Source of the DNA: an uncultured Ectothiorhodospiraceae bacterium | Lineage (GTDB): Bacteria; Pseudomonadota; Gammaproteobacteria; Nitrococcales; Nitrococcaceae | Direction: 5' to 3' | Length of the DNA: 64,000 bases | Assembly: GCA_913055565.1 (NCBI GenBank) | Contig: CAJXKP010000007.1 | Coordinates: 35,340 to 99,339 of the forward strand | In this document: piece after piece, positions 25,553 through 33,999 of the stretch | Layout: the number at the start of each line of letters is the position of its first letter | Numbering within the stretch: position 1 is the first letter of the stretch | Notes under the pieces: model-generated | The model's input: only the letters and a program-made list of their open reading frames with translations | Told to the model about the DNA's origin: nothing | Databases searched by the model: none | Translations under genes and position numbers: made by a program

Positions 25553-26862
25553 GCACGCTCCCCGACTCGTGTGAGCTCGTAGGAAAAGCTCCCGGGCGCG
25601 TTGGCGGCGGGCTCAAGTGGCTGGATTCGCCAACCTTGGGCCCTGAGGTTCTTGAGAAACTGGCGCATGGCGTCGCGCCCACCGGCCAGATTCTGCCCAT
25701 CGACGATGACGTAGTAGCCGTCCTCGTCCGAGCCTTGCCCGCCATCCTCGCCCGGCTCATTATTGCCACCGTCCAGAAGAACCCGGTGTATACGAAGACC
25801 CTCCGAGCGGGCGGCCTCGACGTCACCCAGCAGCCGCGCTGGTGCAAACGGAGCGCGATCCACCATCGGGCCGACGAATTCATCGGCCGCGCGCAATGCC
25901 TTACGCTGCGCCCGGAGCTCGGTTTTCTGAAACTGGCTCCGCAGTTGACGTAACTGCTGCAACTGACCCTGTGCTTGGGCCCGCTCCTCGCTCGCCGCTT
26001 GACGCCAATACTCACCCATACCGGCGAACACCAGGGCTAAGGCGGAAACAGCTACAGCAGCGGCAACAGCCAACGTCTCCTGCCACCAGGCCAGCTTATC
26101 AACAGGCTTGTTGATCGCCTCACGCGTTGCGAGCTGATGAACGCAGACCGGCAAGGCCGTCAGCACCTGCCCTTCCAGCCCCTGATAGGACGCTAGCGGC
26201 GCGCAAGAGACCGCCACACCCGCGCGCTGCGCCATCCGTTGTGCAATCCAGTCCTCATCTTCGGCGCTTGCACTGTCTAGCGCGATCCATTCCACAGCCG
26301 GCGCTTCGTCCGCACCCAGCTGCCTCGCTAAATCACCACCGAGTGTCTCGGCGGCGACCGCAATATCATCAAGGTCAGCGGAGGCGGCCACGGCATCCTG
26401 GGTAAACAACCCCTCGCTGGTGCGGGCAAGGAACCGCAGCTGGCAGCCCGAGCGCACCACGCGGCACTGCCCTTCCTTGATGTCGGCCAACAGCGCGCCA
26501 AGCGGATAGACAAGGCAATGATCGCGCTGCCGGGACGCCCAATCGTGGAACTGCTGCCAGGCATCCAGGCGAACCGCCGTATAGAACGCAATGCCACCGC
26601 CGTGGACCCGATCCAGGTGGTGGAGAACGACGTGACTCACCCCCTCAAGCCAGCCCTCCTGGCGTACCTGGCGCTCGATAAAGGCGGCGGCGTACTGGGC
26701 CTGACCCTCAAAACGCATCACGCCGATGTAGGCATTATCGAACGCGACCATGAGCCGCGTCGGCGCTTTTAGATTCGGGAAAGGGTCGATCCGACGCGAA
26801 CGCCCATCGGCGCCGTACCAGTGCCAGCCCTCGGAGGTAACCACAATCACATCGGGGTTCAC
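25549..26862 (-). CDS. PilM/PilN- or GspL-like assembly platform protein (MshI-like)
   Basis: A 437-residue protein. Residues 1 to about 245 look like a degenerate actin-like cytoplasmic domain, as in GspL or PilM. One transmembrane helix follows at about 262-282, then a coiled coil (286-330) and a small ferredoxin-like periplasmic domain (about 365-435), as in PilN or GspL. This suggests PilM and PilN functions joined in one chain, as in MshI/GspL proteins. An acidic Gly-rich loop (NNEPGEDGGQGSDED) interrupts the last domain. It overlaps both neighbours by four bases. Confidence 0.7.
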   Translation of the reverse strand: MNPDVIVVTSEGWHWYGADGRSRRIDPFPNLKAPTRLMVAFDNAYIGVMRFEGQAQYAAAFIERQVRQEGWLEGVSHVVLHHLDRVHGGGIAFYTAVRLDAWQQFHDWASRQRDHCLVYPLGALLADIKEGQCRVVRSGCQLRFLARTSEGLFTQDAVAASADLDDIAVAAETLGGDLARQLGADEAPAVEWIALDSASAEDEDWIAQRMAQRAGVAVSCAPLASYQGLEGQVLTALPVCVHQLATREAINKPVDKLAWWQETLAVAAAVAVSALALVFAGMGEYWRQAASEERAQAQGQLQQLRQLRSQFQKTELRAQRKALRAADEFVGPMVDRAPFAPARLLGDVEAARSEGLRIHRVLLDGGNNEPGEDGGQGSDEDGYYVIVDGQNLAGGRDAMRQFLKNLRAQGWRIQPLEPAANAPGSFSYELTRVGERA

Positions 26863-27416
26863 GACTCACCCCCTACCCACAGATACATCGTGCCCACAAG
26901 TTGAAACCCGATCTTTGCTTGATCGTAAGGGGGGTTCTGAAAGAGCCCGAGCTCCGATTCAGGAACGCTTACCTCAAAAGATCGTGGTAAAAAGAACGAG
27001 CTTTTGCCGCCGCTCGCTACCGATCGCAAGATCTCATGGACCTTTCTCCGCGGGACCATCTGCTGCTCGTATTCCAGGCGCCGCGTCTGCCATTGATCCG
27101 CATTCAGTCCGAGCTGATCTTTGCGCGCCAAGACCTTTTCTAGCTTTTCGCCAAATTCCGATCGCGCCCGCGAGCGCCGAATCTGCTTTTCGAAGCTCGC
27201 CACTTTGCGCTGGGCATCTGTTTTAAAATAACGGGCGGTAGCAAGCGCACTCGCGCCGTAATAGGCATAGCCGATACTCGCCACCAGCATCACGACACAG
27301 CCGATACTTAGACCCATTATTCCGGAGCGCTTCATCGGAATCATCCGCTCGATCAGAGAACGTGTCGCATCGACGCGCTCAGACGACGATCGCTGGCGGT
27401 AGGGGCTTACAGGCAC
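26859..27416 (-). CDS. PilO/GspM-like assembly protein (MshJ-like)
   Basis: A 185-residue protein: basic cytoplasmic tail, one transmembrane helix (about 33-56), a coiled coil (about 65-120) and a short beta-rich C-terminus ending FQLVGTMYLWVGG. This is the PilO/GspM/MshJ layout. The best start is GTG at 27416 with an AAGG..GGTAGG site; ATG at 27335 lacks one. The start region sits inside a 10-bp stem-loop, so translation may be restrained compared with the pilin just upstream. It is less GC-rich than surrounding genes. Confidence 0.65.
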   Translation of the reverse strand: MPVSPYRQRSSSERVDATRSLIERMIPMKRSGIMGLSIGCVVMLVASIGYAYYGASALATARYFKTDAQRKVASFEKQIRRSRARSEFGEKLEKVLARKDQLGLNADQWQTRRLEYEQQMVPRRKVHEILRSVASGGKSSFFLPRSFEVSVPESELGLFQNPPYDQAKIGFQLVGTMYLWVGGES

Positions 27417-27425
27417 CCTACCGCC
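27395..27425 (-). promoter_or_regulatory. Stem-loop between first pilin and PilO-like gene
   Basis: Bases 27395-27404 pair perfectly with 27416-27425 (10 bp) around an 11-base loop. The hairpin starts 11 bases after the pilin stop and covers the ribosome site and GTG start of the next gene. A 3' stem-loop after an abundant pilin commonly protects its mRNA and lowers downstream expression. No T-run, so not an intrinsic terminator. Confidence 0.5.
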
Positions 27426-27435
27426 TTGCTGAGCA

Positions 27436-28245
27436 CTAGCGCGCCATCTTGTAATGGGCCGTCACCAGCGTGACCTGTTGCTCATCGGCGGCCGTGTTGT
27501 TCGCCGCCTGCGTATTGGCGCTACGCTGACCGCGACTCTGGGTCGCATCACCACGCCACACGTTGCCCGTGTTGCCTTGCCCGGTTTGGCCGCCACTGCC
27601 CTGGTTGCCCAATTGGCCTGCCGCCTGGCGGAACCGGCCCTGCTCCGGGTCGGCCTGGCCATCGACACCCTGATCCAAGTAACGGGCAAGATCCGGTGTG
27701 ATCCCAGCGATCACCATGACATTGCCGGAGCCCGAGGCCGTCCCCGGCGGATTCCACTGGAAACAGACCTGCATCTCGACGGGATTGCCGTTGGTGTCTT
27801 GATAGATATAACGGTCCTCCAGCCCCTCGCCGCGACCCGGCGGCAGCGTGATGCCCTGTTGGATCATCTCGCTGCGCAGTCCGGTGTTAGGGTTATTGGC
27901 GTTCAGGCGATGAGCGCTTTGCGTCGCGGCGCAATAGGGAGCAACGCTGGCCTGGCTCATATCCCCGCCCGTCGTGCCGCCGAAGTTACGCCCGTTAACG
28001 ATCATCTGGGGAGCCGTTGGATCATCGCCGATCGGCACTCCCGTTTTATTGAAATAACTGTCGTAGGCCAGTTTCCACTGGTCAAGGAACTTCTGGCGAA
28101 TCTTGACGTACTCACCTTGGCGCAGTACGTCTTGGCCTATCATTACGGCGCCTAAAATCAGGCCAATAACGGCCAGGACGACCGCCATTTCGACGAGAGT
28201 AAAGCCGCCATGACGTTGCCGAAGTGTTCGATTTGCGCGCTCCAT
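27436..28245 (-). CDS. Type IV pilin-like protein, first gene of the operon (putative major subunit)
   Basis: A 269-residue prepilin: leader MERANRTLRQRHGG, cleavage before FTLVEMAVVL (Glu at +5), hydrophobic helix to about residue 35. The body has paired cysteines and shares YIYQDTNGNP, QVCFQW, ITPDLARYLD and a closing AHYKMAR with the pilin at 13876. A Gly/Gln/Asn-rich tract lies near residues 205-245. I start at 28245, with AGGAG eight bases upstream; the longer frame from 28326 lacks a ribosome site. First position, leader hairpin and following stem-loop suggest it is the most expressed subunit. Confidence 0.85.
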   Translation of the reverse strand: MERANRTLRQRHGGFTLVEMAVVLAVIGLILGAVMIGQDVLRQGEYVKIRQKFLDQWKLAYDSYFNKTGVPIGDDPTAPQMIVNGRNFGGTTGGDMSQASVAPYCAATQSAHRLNANNPNTGLRSEMIQQGITLPPGRGEGLEDRYIYQDTNGNPVEMQVCFQWNPPGTASGSGNVMVIAGITPDLARYLDQGVDGQADPEQGRFRQAAGQLGNQGSGGQTGQGNTGNVWRGDATQSRGQRSANTQAANNTAADEQQVTLVTAHYKMAR

Positions 28246-28978
28246 ATTACCTGCTCCTAATTCTTTTTTCGACGAGTCGCTCGTAAGAATCGAGCGAAAT
28301 CCATAAATGTTTTCCGTAACGCCCATGGCCTGTCACTTGGCCCGAAAAAAGGACGACCGTCAACAGGCATTAGCGGCCGTGCTAGGGCCACTAATACCCG
28401 TTATTGCAGTGCAAAACATCTACGACTCTTGCCACAGAACGATCTCAGCGGTTCAGAGGGTTCTTTCATCGCTGCGGATGAATTGTTCTGCAGCGCAACA
28501 AGCGCAGGTCAGGGGCTACCCGTAACGTGACAATAATCACACTAAGGCGATAATAAAACCGCACCGGCTGGCCCTTCTGAGCGCTACTTTTGTGCGAACT
28601 CAGTTGCAAAAAAGGCGATTCAGAGCGATCGACACGTTTCGGTGACCTGATTATCAGTTTTCTCTGATTGACAAATTGGATCGTTGGAATAGGTCAGAGT
28701 TTGAAGAAACGCTTAACACTTGCAACGTCTCCCTAACGACCGAGGGCGTCAGCGCCGGCAAGGGATGCCGCGTTGTACTGGCTTTGCAATTAAGCAGAGC
28801 ACCGCCGGTCGCGCGCGAGAATACACCCCTCGATGTCGCACCGCGGTTGGCGCTGAAGGCGGCGTTGGCGGCCTTGTCATGCCCGCTGCCGACTGACGGC
28901 GAAGGCCAGCCTTACGGCAGGCGCGCCCGAGCGCAAAGTGGCCCGCAGGAATTACCCGCGGCGCCTCAAGGGGATTGG
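28246..28978. other. 733-bp gap upstream of the pilus operon
   Basis: The stretch is clearly less GC-rich (near 50% by eye over 28300-28680) than the coding regions and separates the pilus operon from ybbP. It must hold the operon promoter, but I found no convincing sigma-70 or sigma-54 boxes on the leftward strand and no c-di-GMP riboswitch core. A TTGACA at 28668 on the rightward strand has no good -10. One rightward frame (28676-29092) runs into the antisense of ybbP and is not supported. Confidence 0.5.
28277..28297 (-). promoter_or_regulatory. Leader hairpin upstream of the pilin start
   Basis: Bases 28277-28283 pair with 28291-28297 (7 bp) around a 7-base loop, followed on the leftward strand by an A-run and then the AGGAG site of the pilin. 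It may stabilise the 5' end of the pilin message. Role is inference. Confidence 0.35.
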
Positions 28979-31456
28979 CTAATCATGGCCCTGGCGCAGC
29001 AGTGTCATGGGCGAGACGCGATAATACGCGCGGGCCGCCCAGGTTCCGGCACTCCATACCGTCGCCATGCCGGTAACAGTCCCCGCCAGTAAGATCCAGG
29101 GACGCCATGGGTAATGCAGGTCGAATAATAGGTCGGCGGCAAAAACGCCAGCGATGGTGGCGATGGTGGCGCTCATCAGGCCGGCAAGCGCGCCGATGAG
29201 CAAGAGCTCATAGCGCAGAAGGCGACGCACGCGCTTGCCTGTCGCACCGAGAGCGCGCAAAAGGGCGGTCTCAAAGCGACGTCTCTCTCCGGTAATCTGC
29301 AGGGCCGCCATAAGCACCAGCATGCCGGCGACGAGCGTTAATAGCGACATCAGCTCCACGACCCGGACACCCTGATCCATGATCGTCCGCACGGTCCGCA
29401 GGATCGCGGCGACGTCGACGGGCGTGACGCTGGGGTAATCCTCCACCAACTCGGCAATGAGCGCATCCCGTTCCGGGGGCAAGTAGAAGCTCGTGAGATA
29501 GGTCATGGGCATGTCGTCCAGCGTGCCCGGGGAGACAAGGACGAAGAAGTTGACCTTAAAGCTGTCCCATTGCACGGAACGCAGATTGGTTACCTCGGCG
29601 GTGATCTCCCGGCCTGCCACTGCGAAGGTAAGCGTATCGCCGACCTCGAAGCCCAGGCGCTCGGCAAAGCCCTCCTCGAGCGAGATCTGTGGTGCCGGAT
29701 CATCGCCGGACCACCAGTTACCCGTGACGACCTCATTACCCGTGCGCGGCGCTTCGGCCCAGGAGAGGTTGAACTCGCGCGTCAAAAGATCGCGAGCTTC
29801 GCTGTCACGGTAGTCGTCCGCGCTAATGGCCTCACCATTGAGACCAGTGAGGCGCGCCCGCGCCATCGGCCGAAACTCGGCGTCGATGCCGTCATCGGCG
29901 AGGAGCGAGCGCACGCCATCGAGCTGATCGGGCTGGATGTTGACCAAGAACTGATTGGGCGCATCGTCGGGGATACGATCCCGCCAGGTTTCCAGGAGGT
30001 CGCCACGCACGACGCCGAGCAGGAAGAGGCTCATCAGGCCGATCCCAACGGCGACGATCTGGATGACGGCGGTCCACGGACGCCGAGTCAGGCCGGTGAA
30101 CCACAGCAAGCGCTTACCGGAGGCCCGAGTGAGCCAGCGCAGGCCCGCGACGACGCCGGCGGCGACCGCCGCCAGAACGACGAGCGTGGCCGCCACCGCC
30201 GCGAACACGATCAGGGTCAGCCACCAGTCCCTCGCCTGCCACGCCATCAACGCGAGCACGACACCAGCGGCGACCAGTACCGGCGTAAGGCCGCGAAACA
30301 GTCCCTGGCCCAGGCTGCGCCGTAAGACACGCATGGGCGGGACGTCCCGCAGGCGGATCAGGGTTGGCAGGGCGAAGCCGAGTAGCGCGGCAATGGCTGT
30401 CAGCCACCCAGTCGCCAAGGGGGTTAGGCCGGGAGCGGGGAGGGCGTCGCCGAGCAGATCGGCAACGAACCAAAGCATCACCAGATGCAGCGCGAAACCC
30501 AGTACCGACCCCAACATGCCGGCAATCACGCCAAGCCAGAGGAGCTTGCCGATGAACAGCTGGGTCAATCGACGCCGCGTTGCCCCCAATGCCCGCATTA
30601 CGGCGACGCCGGTGGTCTGACGCTCGGCATAATGGCGCACGGTCAGCAGGACCGCCACGCCCGCGACCACGACCGTGAGCAGGGCCGCTAGGCCCAGGAA
30701 ACGCCGCGCCTTACTTACCACCTCGGAAACACCGGGGCGATCGCCGGTGGGCGTCTCGATCTCGACGCGATTGCCCTGCTCGGAACGCAGCTGCTGCGTA
30801 AACGCGACGAGCCGCTCCTGCTCGCCAGCGAGCAGGAGCTTATAGCGGACGCGGCTGCCCTCGCCGATGAGTCCGGTCGCGGCGAGGTCCGCCTGGTTCA
30901 TCATCACGCGCGGTGCGATGTTGTCCACAAAACCGCCGCGGTCTGGCTCAACGCTAATAACGCGGGCGATCTTGAGCGCGCTATCGCCGAGCTCAATAGT
31001 ATCGCCGACGGCCAGGTCGAGGACCGTCAGCAATCGGGCGGCCACCCAGACCCGCCCTATTTCCGGCACCTCGGTGGTTACCCGCTCGTCGCCACTCGGA
31101 CGGGCCCTTGTGCGCAACTTACCTCGCAGGGGATAACCCGGCGTCACGGCTTTGACCGAGACGAGCTGAGTGCGCTCCCCGTTGATAACCACACTGGGGA
31201 ACACAGCGGTACGCCCCGTCTCCAATCCGTGCTCGCGGGCGCGCTTGACCCATGCCTCGGGGAGGGGTTCCGTGGTCTCGACGGCCCGGTCCGCGGCTAG
31301 CAGATCGGCGGCACGCGCCTCGGTCGCGCCGGCGACACGCTCGGCCAACCAGGCTACCGAGGTAACGGCAGCGACGGCGATCACCACAGACCAGGCGAGC
31401 AAACGGAGCTCGCCGCCGCGCCAGTCCCGCCACAACATGGTTAATGCCAATCTCAT
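28979..31456 (-). CDS. ybbP: FtsX-like ABC transporter permease YbbP
   Basis: An 825-residue membrane permease with a first helix at about 15-38, a large periplasmic domain, and two FtsX-type helix bundles (about 255-410 and 700-815). The repeated VMRALGATRRRL and LLRALGATGKRV loops are coupling helices of MacB/FtsX-type exporters. Length is close to E. coli YbbP (804). It pairs with YbbA, with which it overlaps by four bases, and with TesA opposite, the same trio as E. coli tesA-ybbA-ybbP. Such systems may act on outer-membrane lipids or lipoproteins; the substrate is not known. Confidence 0.9.
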   Translation of the reverse strand: MRLALTMLWRDWRGGELRLLAWSVVIAVAAVTSVAWLAERVAGATEARAADLLAADRAVETTEPLPEAWVKRAREHGLETGRTAVFPSVVINGERTQLVSVKAVTPGYPLRGKLRTRARPSGDERVTTEVPEIGRVWVAARLLTVLDLAVGDTIELGDSALKIARVISVEPDRGGFVDNIAPRVMMNQADLAATGLIGEGSRVRYKLLLAGEQERLVAFTQQLRSEQGNRVEIETPTGDRPGVSEVVSKARRFLGLAALLTVVVAGVAVLLTVRHYAERQTTGVAVMRALGATRRRLTQLFIGKLLWLGVIAGMLGSVLGFALHLVMLWFVADLLGDALPAPGLTPLATGWLTAIAALLGFALPTLIRLRDVPPMRVLRRSLGQGLFRGLTPVLVAAGVVLALMAWQARDWWLTLIVFAAVAATLVVLAAVAAGVVAGLRWLTRASGKRLLWFTGLTRRPWTAVIQIVAVGIGLMSLFLLGVVRGDLLETWRDRIPDDAPNQFLVNIQPDQLDGVRSLLADDGIDAEFRPMARARLTGLNGEAISADDYRDSEARDLLTREFNLSWAEAPRTGNEVVTGNWWSGDDPAPQISLEEGFAERLGFEVGDTLTFAVAGREITAEVTNLRSVQWDSFKVNFFVLVSPGTLDDMPMTYLTSFYLPPERDALIAELVEDYPSVTPVDVAAILRTVRTIMDQGVRVVELMSLLTLVAGMLVLMAALQITGERRRFETALLRALGATGKRVRRLLRYELLLIGALAGLMSATIATIAGVFAADLLFDLHYPWRPWILLAGTVTGMATVWSAGTWAARAYYRVSPMTLLRQGHD

Positions 31457-32142
31457 GGAGCCGACGCCACCAGCACGCCATCCTCAAGCTGGAGTACACG
31501 CTGGCACCGCGCCGCGAGAGTCGGGTCGTGAGTGACCAGCACCAGCGTCATGCCATCAATGCGATTCATCTCGAAGAGTTGATCGATGACGTACCCCCCC
31601 GTGGCATGGTCGAGATTGCCGGTGGGTTCATCCGCGAACAGCACCGAGGGCTGGCTGACGATCGCTCGGGCCATAGCAGCCCGCTGCTGCTCCCCGCCCG
31701 AGAGCTGAGCCGGATAGTGCCCGGCGCGCGCGCCGAGACCGACGCGCTCCAGCGCTTGCGTAGCCGCGGCGCGAACGCCATCCGAGCCAGCCAGCTCACC
31801 GGGCAGCATGACGTTCTCCAGCGCCGTCAGACCGGGCAATAGGTGGAAGGCCTGGAACACAAAGCCGACTCGTCCGGCGCGCAGCTGCGCGCGCTCATCC
31901 TCACCCATCGCAGTCATATCGTAGCCGGCCAGTGAAACCCGACCGCTGGTCGGGAGGTCCAAGCCGGCCAGCAAGCCCAACAGCGTTGATTTGCCGGAGC
32001 CCGAGGTCCCGAGGATAGCGACGGACTCGCCGGCAGCAATGCTGAGCTCCAAGGAGGCCAGCAGGCGGATGGTGCCCTGCGGCGAGCTAAAGTGCATACT
32101 CAAGGCCTCGGCCTGAAGCGCGGGAGTCGACGAATCGTTCAT
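31453..32142 (-). CDS. ybbA: ABC transporter ATP-binding protein YbbA
   Basis: A 229-residue ATPase of the LolD/MacB class. Walker [14 protein letters not shown]-loop [18 protein letters not shown], signature [14 protein letters not shown] and Walker [13 protein letters not shown] are all intact. It would power YbbP, whose start overlaps its stop. Its ATG (32140-32142) overlaps the ATG of divergent tesA within a CATG, so each gene's leader lies inside the other. Confidence 0.92.
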   Translation of the reverse strand: MNDSSTPALQAEALSMHFSSPQGTIRLLASLELSIAAGESVAILGTSGSGKSTLLGLLAGLDLPTSGRVSLAGYDMTAMGEDERAQLRAGRVGFVFQAFHLLPGLTALENVMLPGELAGSDGVRAAATQALERVGLGARAGHYPAQLSGGEQQRAAMARAIVSQPSVLFADEPTGNLDHATGGYVIDQLFEMNRIDGMTLVLVTHDPTLAARCQRVLQLEDGVLVASAP

Positions 32143-32761
32143 GTCACGCTGGATCCTTATGCTCGCAAGCCTGTTGGTCGCCGCCGCTGTGAGCGCGGAC
32201 GGGCCGACCCGTCTTTTAGTGCTCGGCGATAGCCTTAGTGCGGCCCACGGTGTCCAACGCCAGGCCGGTTGGGTGGCCCAACTCAGGGAGCGCCTCGCCC
32301 ATCGGCAGGGCGACTACCAGGTGATTAACGCCAGCATCGGTGGCGATACTACCCGCGGTGGGCGTAGCCGCCTACCCGCCGCCCTCGCCGACCACGACTC
32401 CGATATTGTTATCATCGAGCTCGGCGGCAATGACGGCCTACGCGGGATCCCACTGGCCGAGACGCGCCGCAATCTCGCGAGCATGATCGAGACAGCACGC
32501 GATCATGAAGCCCGCGTCCTGCTAGTCGGCGTAAGGCTGCCAACCAATTACGGCGACGACTTCATCCAGCGCTTCCTCGCGACCTACCGCGACCTCGCCA
32601 AGCAATATGATGTCGCTTTGGTGGAGAAGTTCCTGGCGGGGGTTGCCGACAATCCCGAGCTGATGCAATCCGATGGGATTCACCCAAGCGCTGAGGCACA
32701 GCCGCAACTGCTGACGAATATCTGGCCTAAGCTTGCCGCTATGCTCGACGAAACCAGGTAG
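32141..32761 (+). CDS. tesA: Arylesterase/acyl-CoA thioesterase I/lysophospholipase L1
   Basis: A 206-residue periplasmic SGNH hydrolase. The signal peptide [19 protein letters not shown] is followed by LVLGDSLS with nucleophile Ser31. Block III GGND and the late DGIHPS (Asp and His) complete the SGNH set. Length matches E. coli TesA (208). It hydrolyses thioesters and lysophospholipids. The start at 32141 is preferred because it supplies the n-region arginine. The ATG at 32159 has a nearer GGA but would leave a truncated signal. Divergent to ybbA. Confidence 0.93.
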   Translation: MSRWILMLASLLVAAAVSADGPTRLLVLGDSLSAAHGVQRQAGWVAQLRERLAHRQGDYQVINASIGGDTTRGGRSRLPAALADHDSDIVIIELGGNDGLRGIPLAETRRNLASMIETARDHEARVLLVGVRLPTNYGDDFIQRFLATYRDLAKQYDVALVEKFLAGVADNPELMQSDGIHPSAEAQPQLLTNIWPKLAAMLDETR

Positions 32762-32867
32762 CGACTGCGGTTAGGGAAGCGCCAGGCACCCGCTGTTATG
32801 CGATTACTAGCCTCAGGCAGGCATAACGGAACAATACGGTCTGTGACCGTTGCGCCGGGCAGGGAAG

Positions 32868-32900
32868 CCGCGAGCTGGCGCTAGGCGCGCCAACCCGCGG
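32868..32900. terminator. GC-rich hairpin between tesA and the CsgG-like gene
   Basis: Two nested stems (32868-32872 with 32896-32900; 32876-32881 with 32887-32892) sit between the convergent stops of tesA and the lipoprotein gene at 32907. No T-run follows on either side, so terminator function is uncertain. Confidence 0.35.
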
Positions 32901-32906
32901 CTGCTA

Positions 32907-33872
32907 CTAATTGACCTCTGTCAGATAGTTCTTGCTAACCCAACCCTGCTCGCCTTCCGCTTTAACCTCCCACCAGTTGCCATCTTCATCACCAATGGGG
33001 CGAACTTCCGCCCCTTCTGGCAAGGTTGTAACGACGGGCGCATCCTGCGATGGCCCCGCGCGAAGATTGAGACGCGCTGCCGTCTTCCATTTGGCAACCG
33101 GTTCACGCTCATCCGCTGCCGTCGTCGCTTCGACTTGAGTCACCAGCTTGTTATGGGCGTCCAGCAAGGCCGCCGTAACGATCTTGCCGATATCGGTGGA
33201 CTCATAGGCGCCTATGCCGCCGGCGACGCCGCCACCGATGGCCCCGAAGACGCCTGCAAAATCGTATTTCGCCGCTGACCCCTCAGCAACGGCCTCCTGA
33301 ACGCTAGTACGGACATTCACCAGGGTCAGCAGCGTCTGGGCCTCTTTCTTCTGTAAGCCCCCGCCGACGAGCGCACCAACGGGGCCCAATAGGCTACCAA
33401 GGACGGCACCACCCCCGCCGGCATCCGGATCCTTGAATAGTACAGCCGGCTTGAGCACGAAGTCGGCGGCCTTCATCTGGGCCTCACCCATATTGGAATC
33501 CGACTGGAGTGAGCCTTCCTCCGACATCTCCCGCTCGCGCTCCAAAGCGCCGCCGACAGCGCCACCGCGGGCCACGACCTTAAAGCACCCCGATTGCTGC
33601 ATGATCAACTTCATAACGCGCACGGGGCTCGGCAAGTCCGCCTTCGCGTGTTGGCTCCGCTCGGACGTAATGAGGGCTGCCGTCCCAACCGGTCGACTGC
33701 ACTTTTCCAGTTCCGCAGCCTCTTTATCGGCACCGGCAGCACCACCAGAGCCGCTCGCCTTGCTGCCACCCTCGCCGAGCTGCGTCTGGCAAGCGGACAG
33801 GGCCAGACCCAGCACCGTCACGAGGAGCGCTTGCCCCCAACGATCGCCTCCGAGAAACTGCTGATCAGACAT
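32907..33872 (-). CDS. CsgG-like lipoprotein with C-terminal SH3 domain
   Basis: A 321-residue lipoprotein. The signal peptide ends LSAC, lipidating Cys29 after the start I choose (33872, AGGGA eight bases upstream; the longer frame from 33932 has none). Residues about 55-250 resemble the CsgG/HfaB family: short strands, SGCFKVVAR, ADFVLKPAVLF, and a Gly/Ala-rich stretch GVFGAIGGGVAGGIGA. Residues about 260-320 form a bacterial SH3 domain (ARLNLRAGPSQDAPVV to GWVSKNYL). CsgG proteins export curli or support envelope structures, but no curli genes are nearby. Function is inferred only at family level. Confidence 0.7.
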   Translation of the reverse strand: MSDQQFLGGDRWGQALLVTVLGLALSACQTQLGEGGSKASGSGGAAGADKEAAELEKCSRPVGTAALITSERSQHAKADLPSPVRVMKLIMQQSGCFKVVARGGAVGGALEREREMSEEGSLQSDSNMGEAQMKAADFVLKPAVLFKDPDAGGGGAVLGSLLGPVGALVGGGLQKKEAQTLLTLVNVRTSVQEAVAEGSAAKYDFAGVFGAIGGGVAGGIGAYESTDIGKIVTAALLDAHNKLVTQVEATTAADEREPVAKWKTAARLNLRAGPSQDAPVVTTLPEGAEVRPIGDEDGNWWEVKAEGEQGWVSKNYLTEVN

Positions 33873-33999
33873 ATCAAAGTCCCTAATTCTATGTGTGCGC
33901 AAGATTCTCTCGGAATGTTTAGTCCTTAGCAACGATAAGACCGCATCCCGATCAGTTGAGCTGCCCCAGACCAGCCCGTAACTAATAGCGAAAGCCCCG

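Noticed and set aside
28400..28450. Possible sigma-54 promoter for the pilus operon
   Set aside because: TGGCAA and TTTTGCA occur on the leftward strand, but GG and GC are 21 bases apart (start to start) instead of 12.
28246..28560. c-di-GMP riboswitch upstream of the first pilin
   Set aside because: MSHA-type systems are often c-di-GMP controlled, but no GEMM-like conserved core could be found on the leftward strand.
28676..29092. Rightward 138-codon frame upstream of ybbP
   Set aside because: Starts with TTG, lacks a ribosome site, runs into the antisense of ybbP and has no recognisable domain or protein-like composition.
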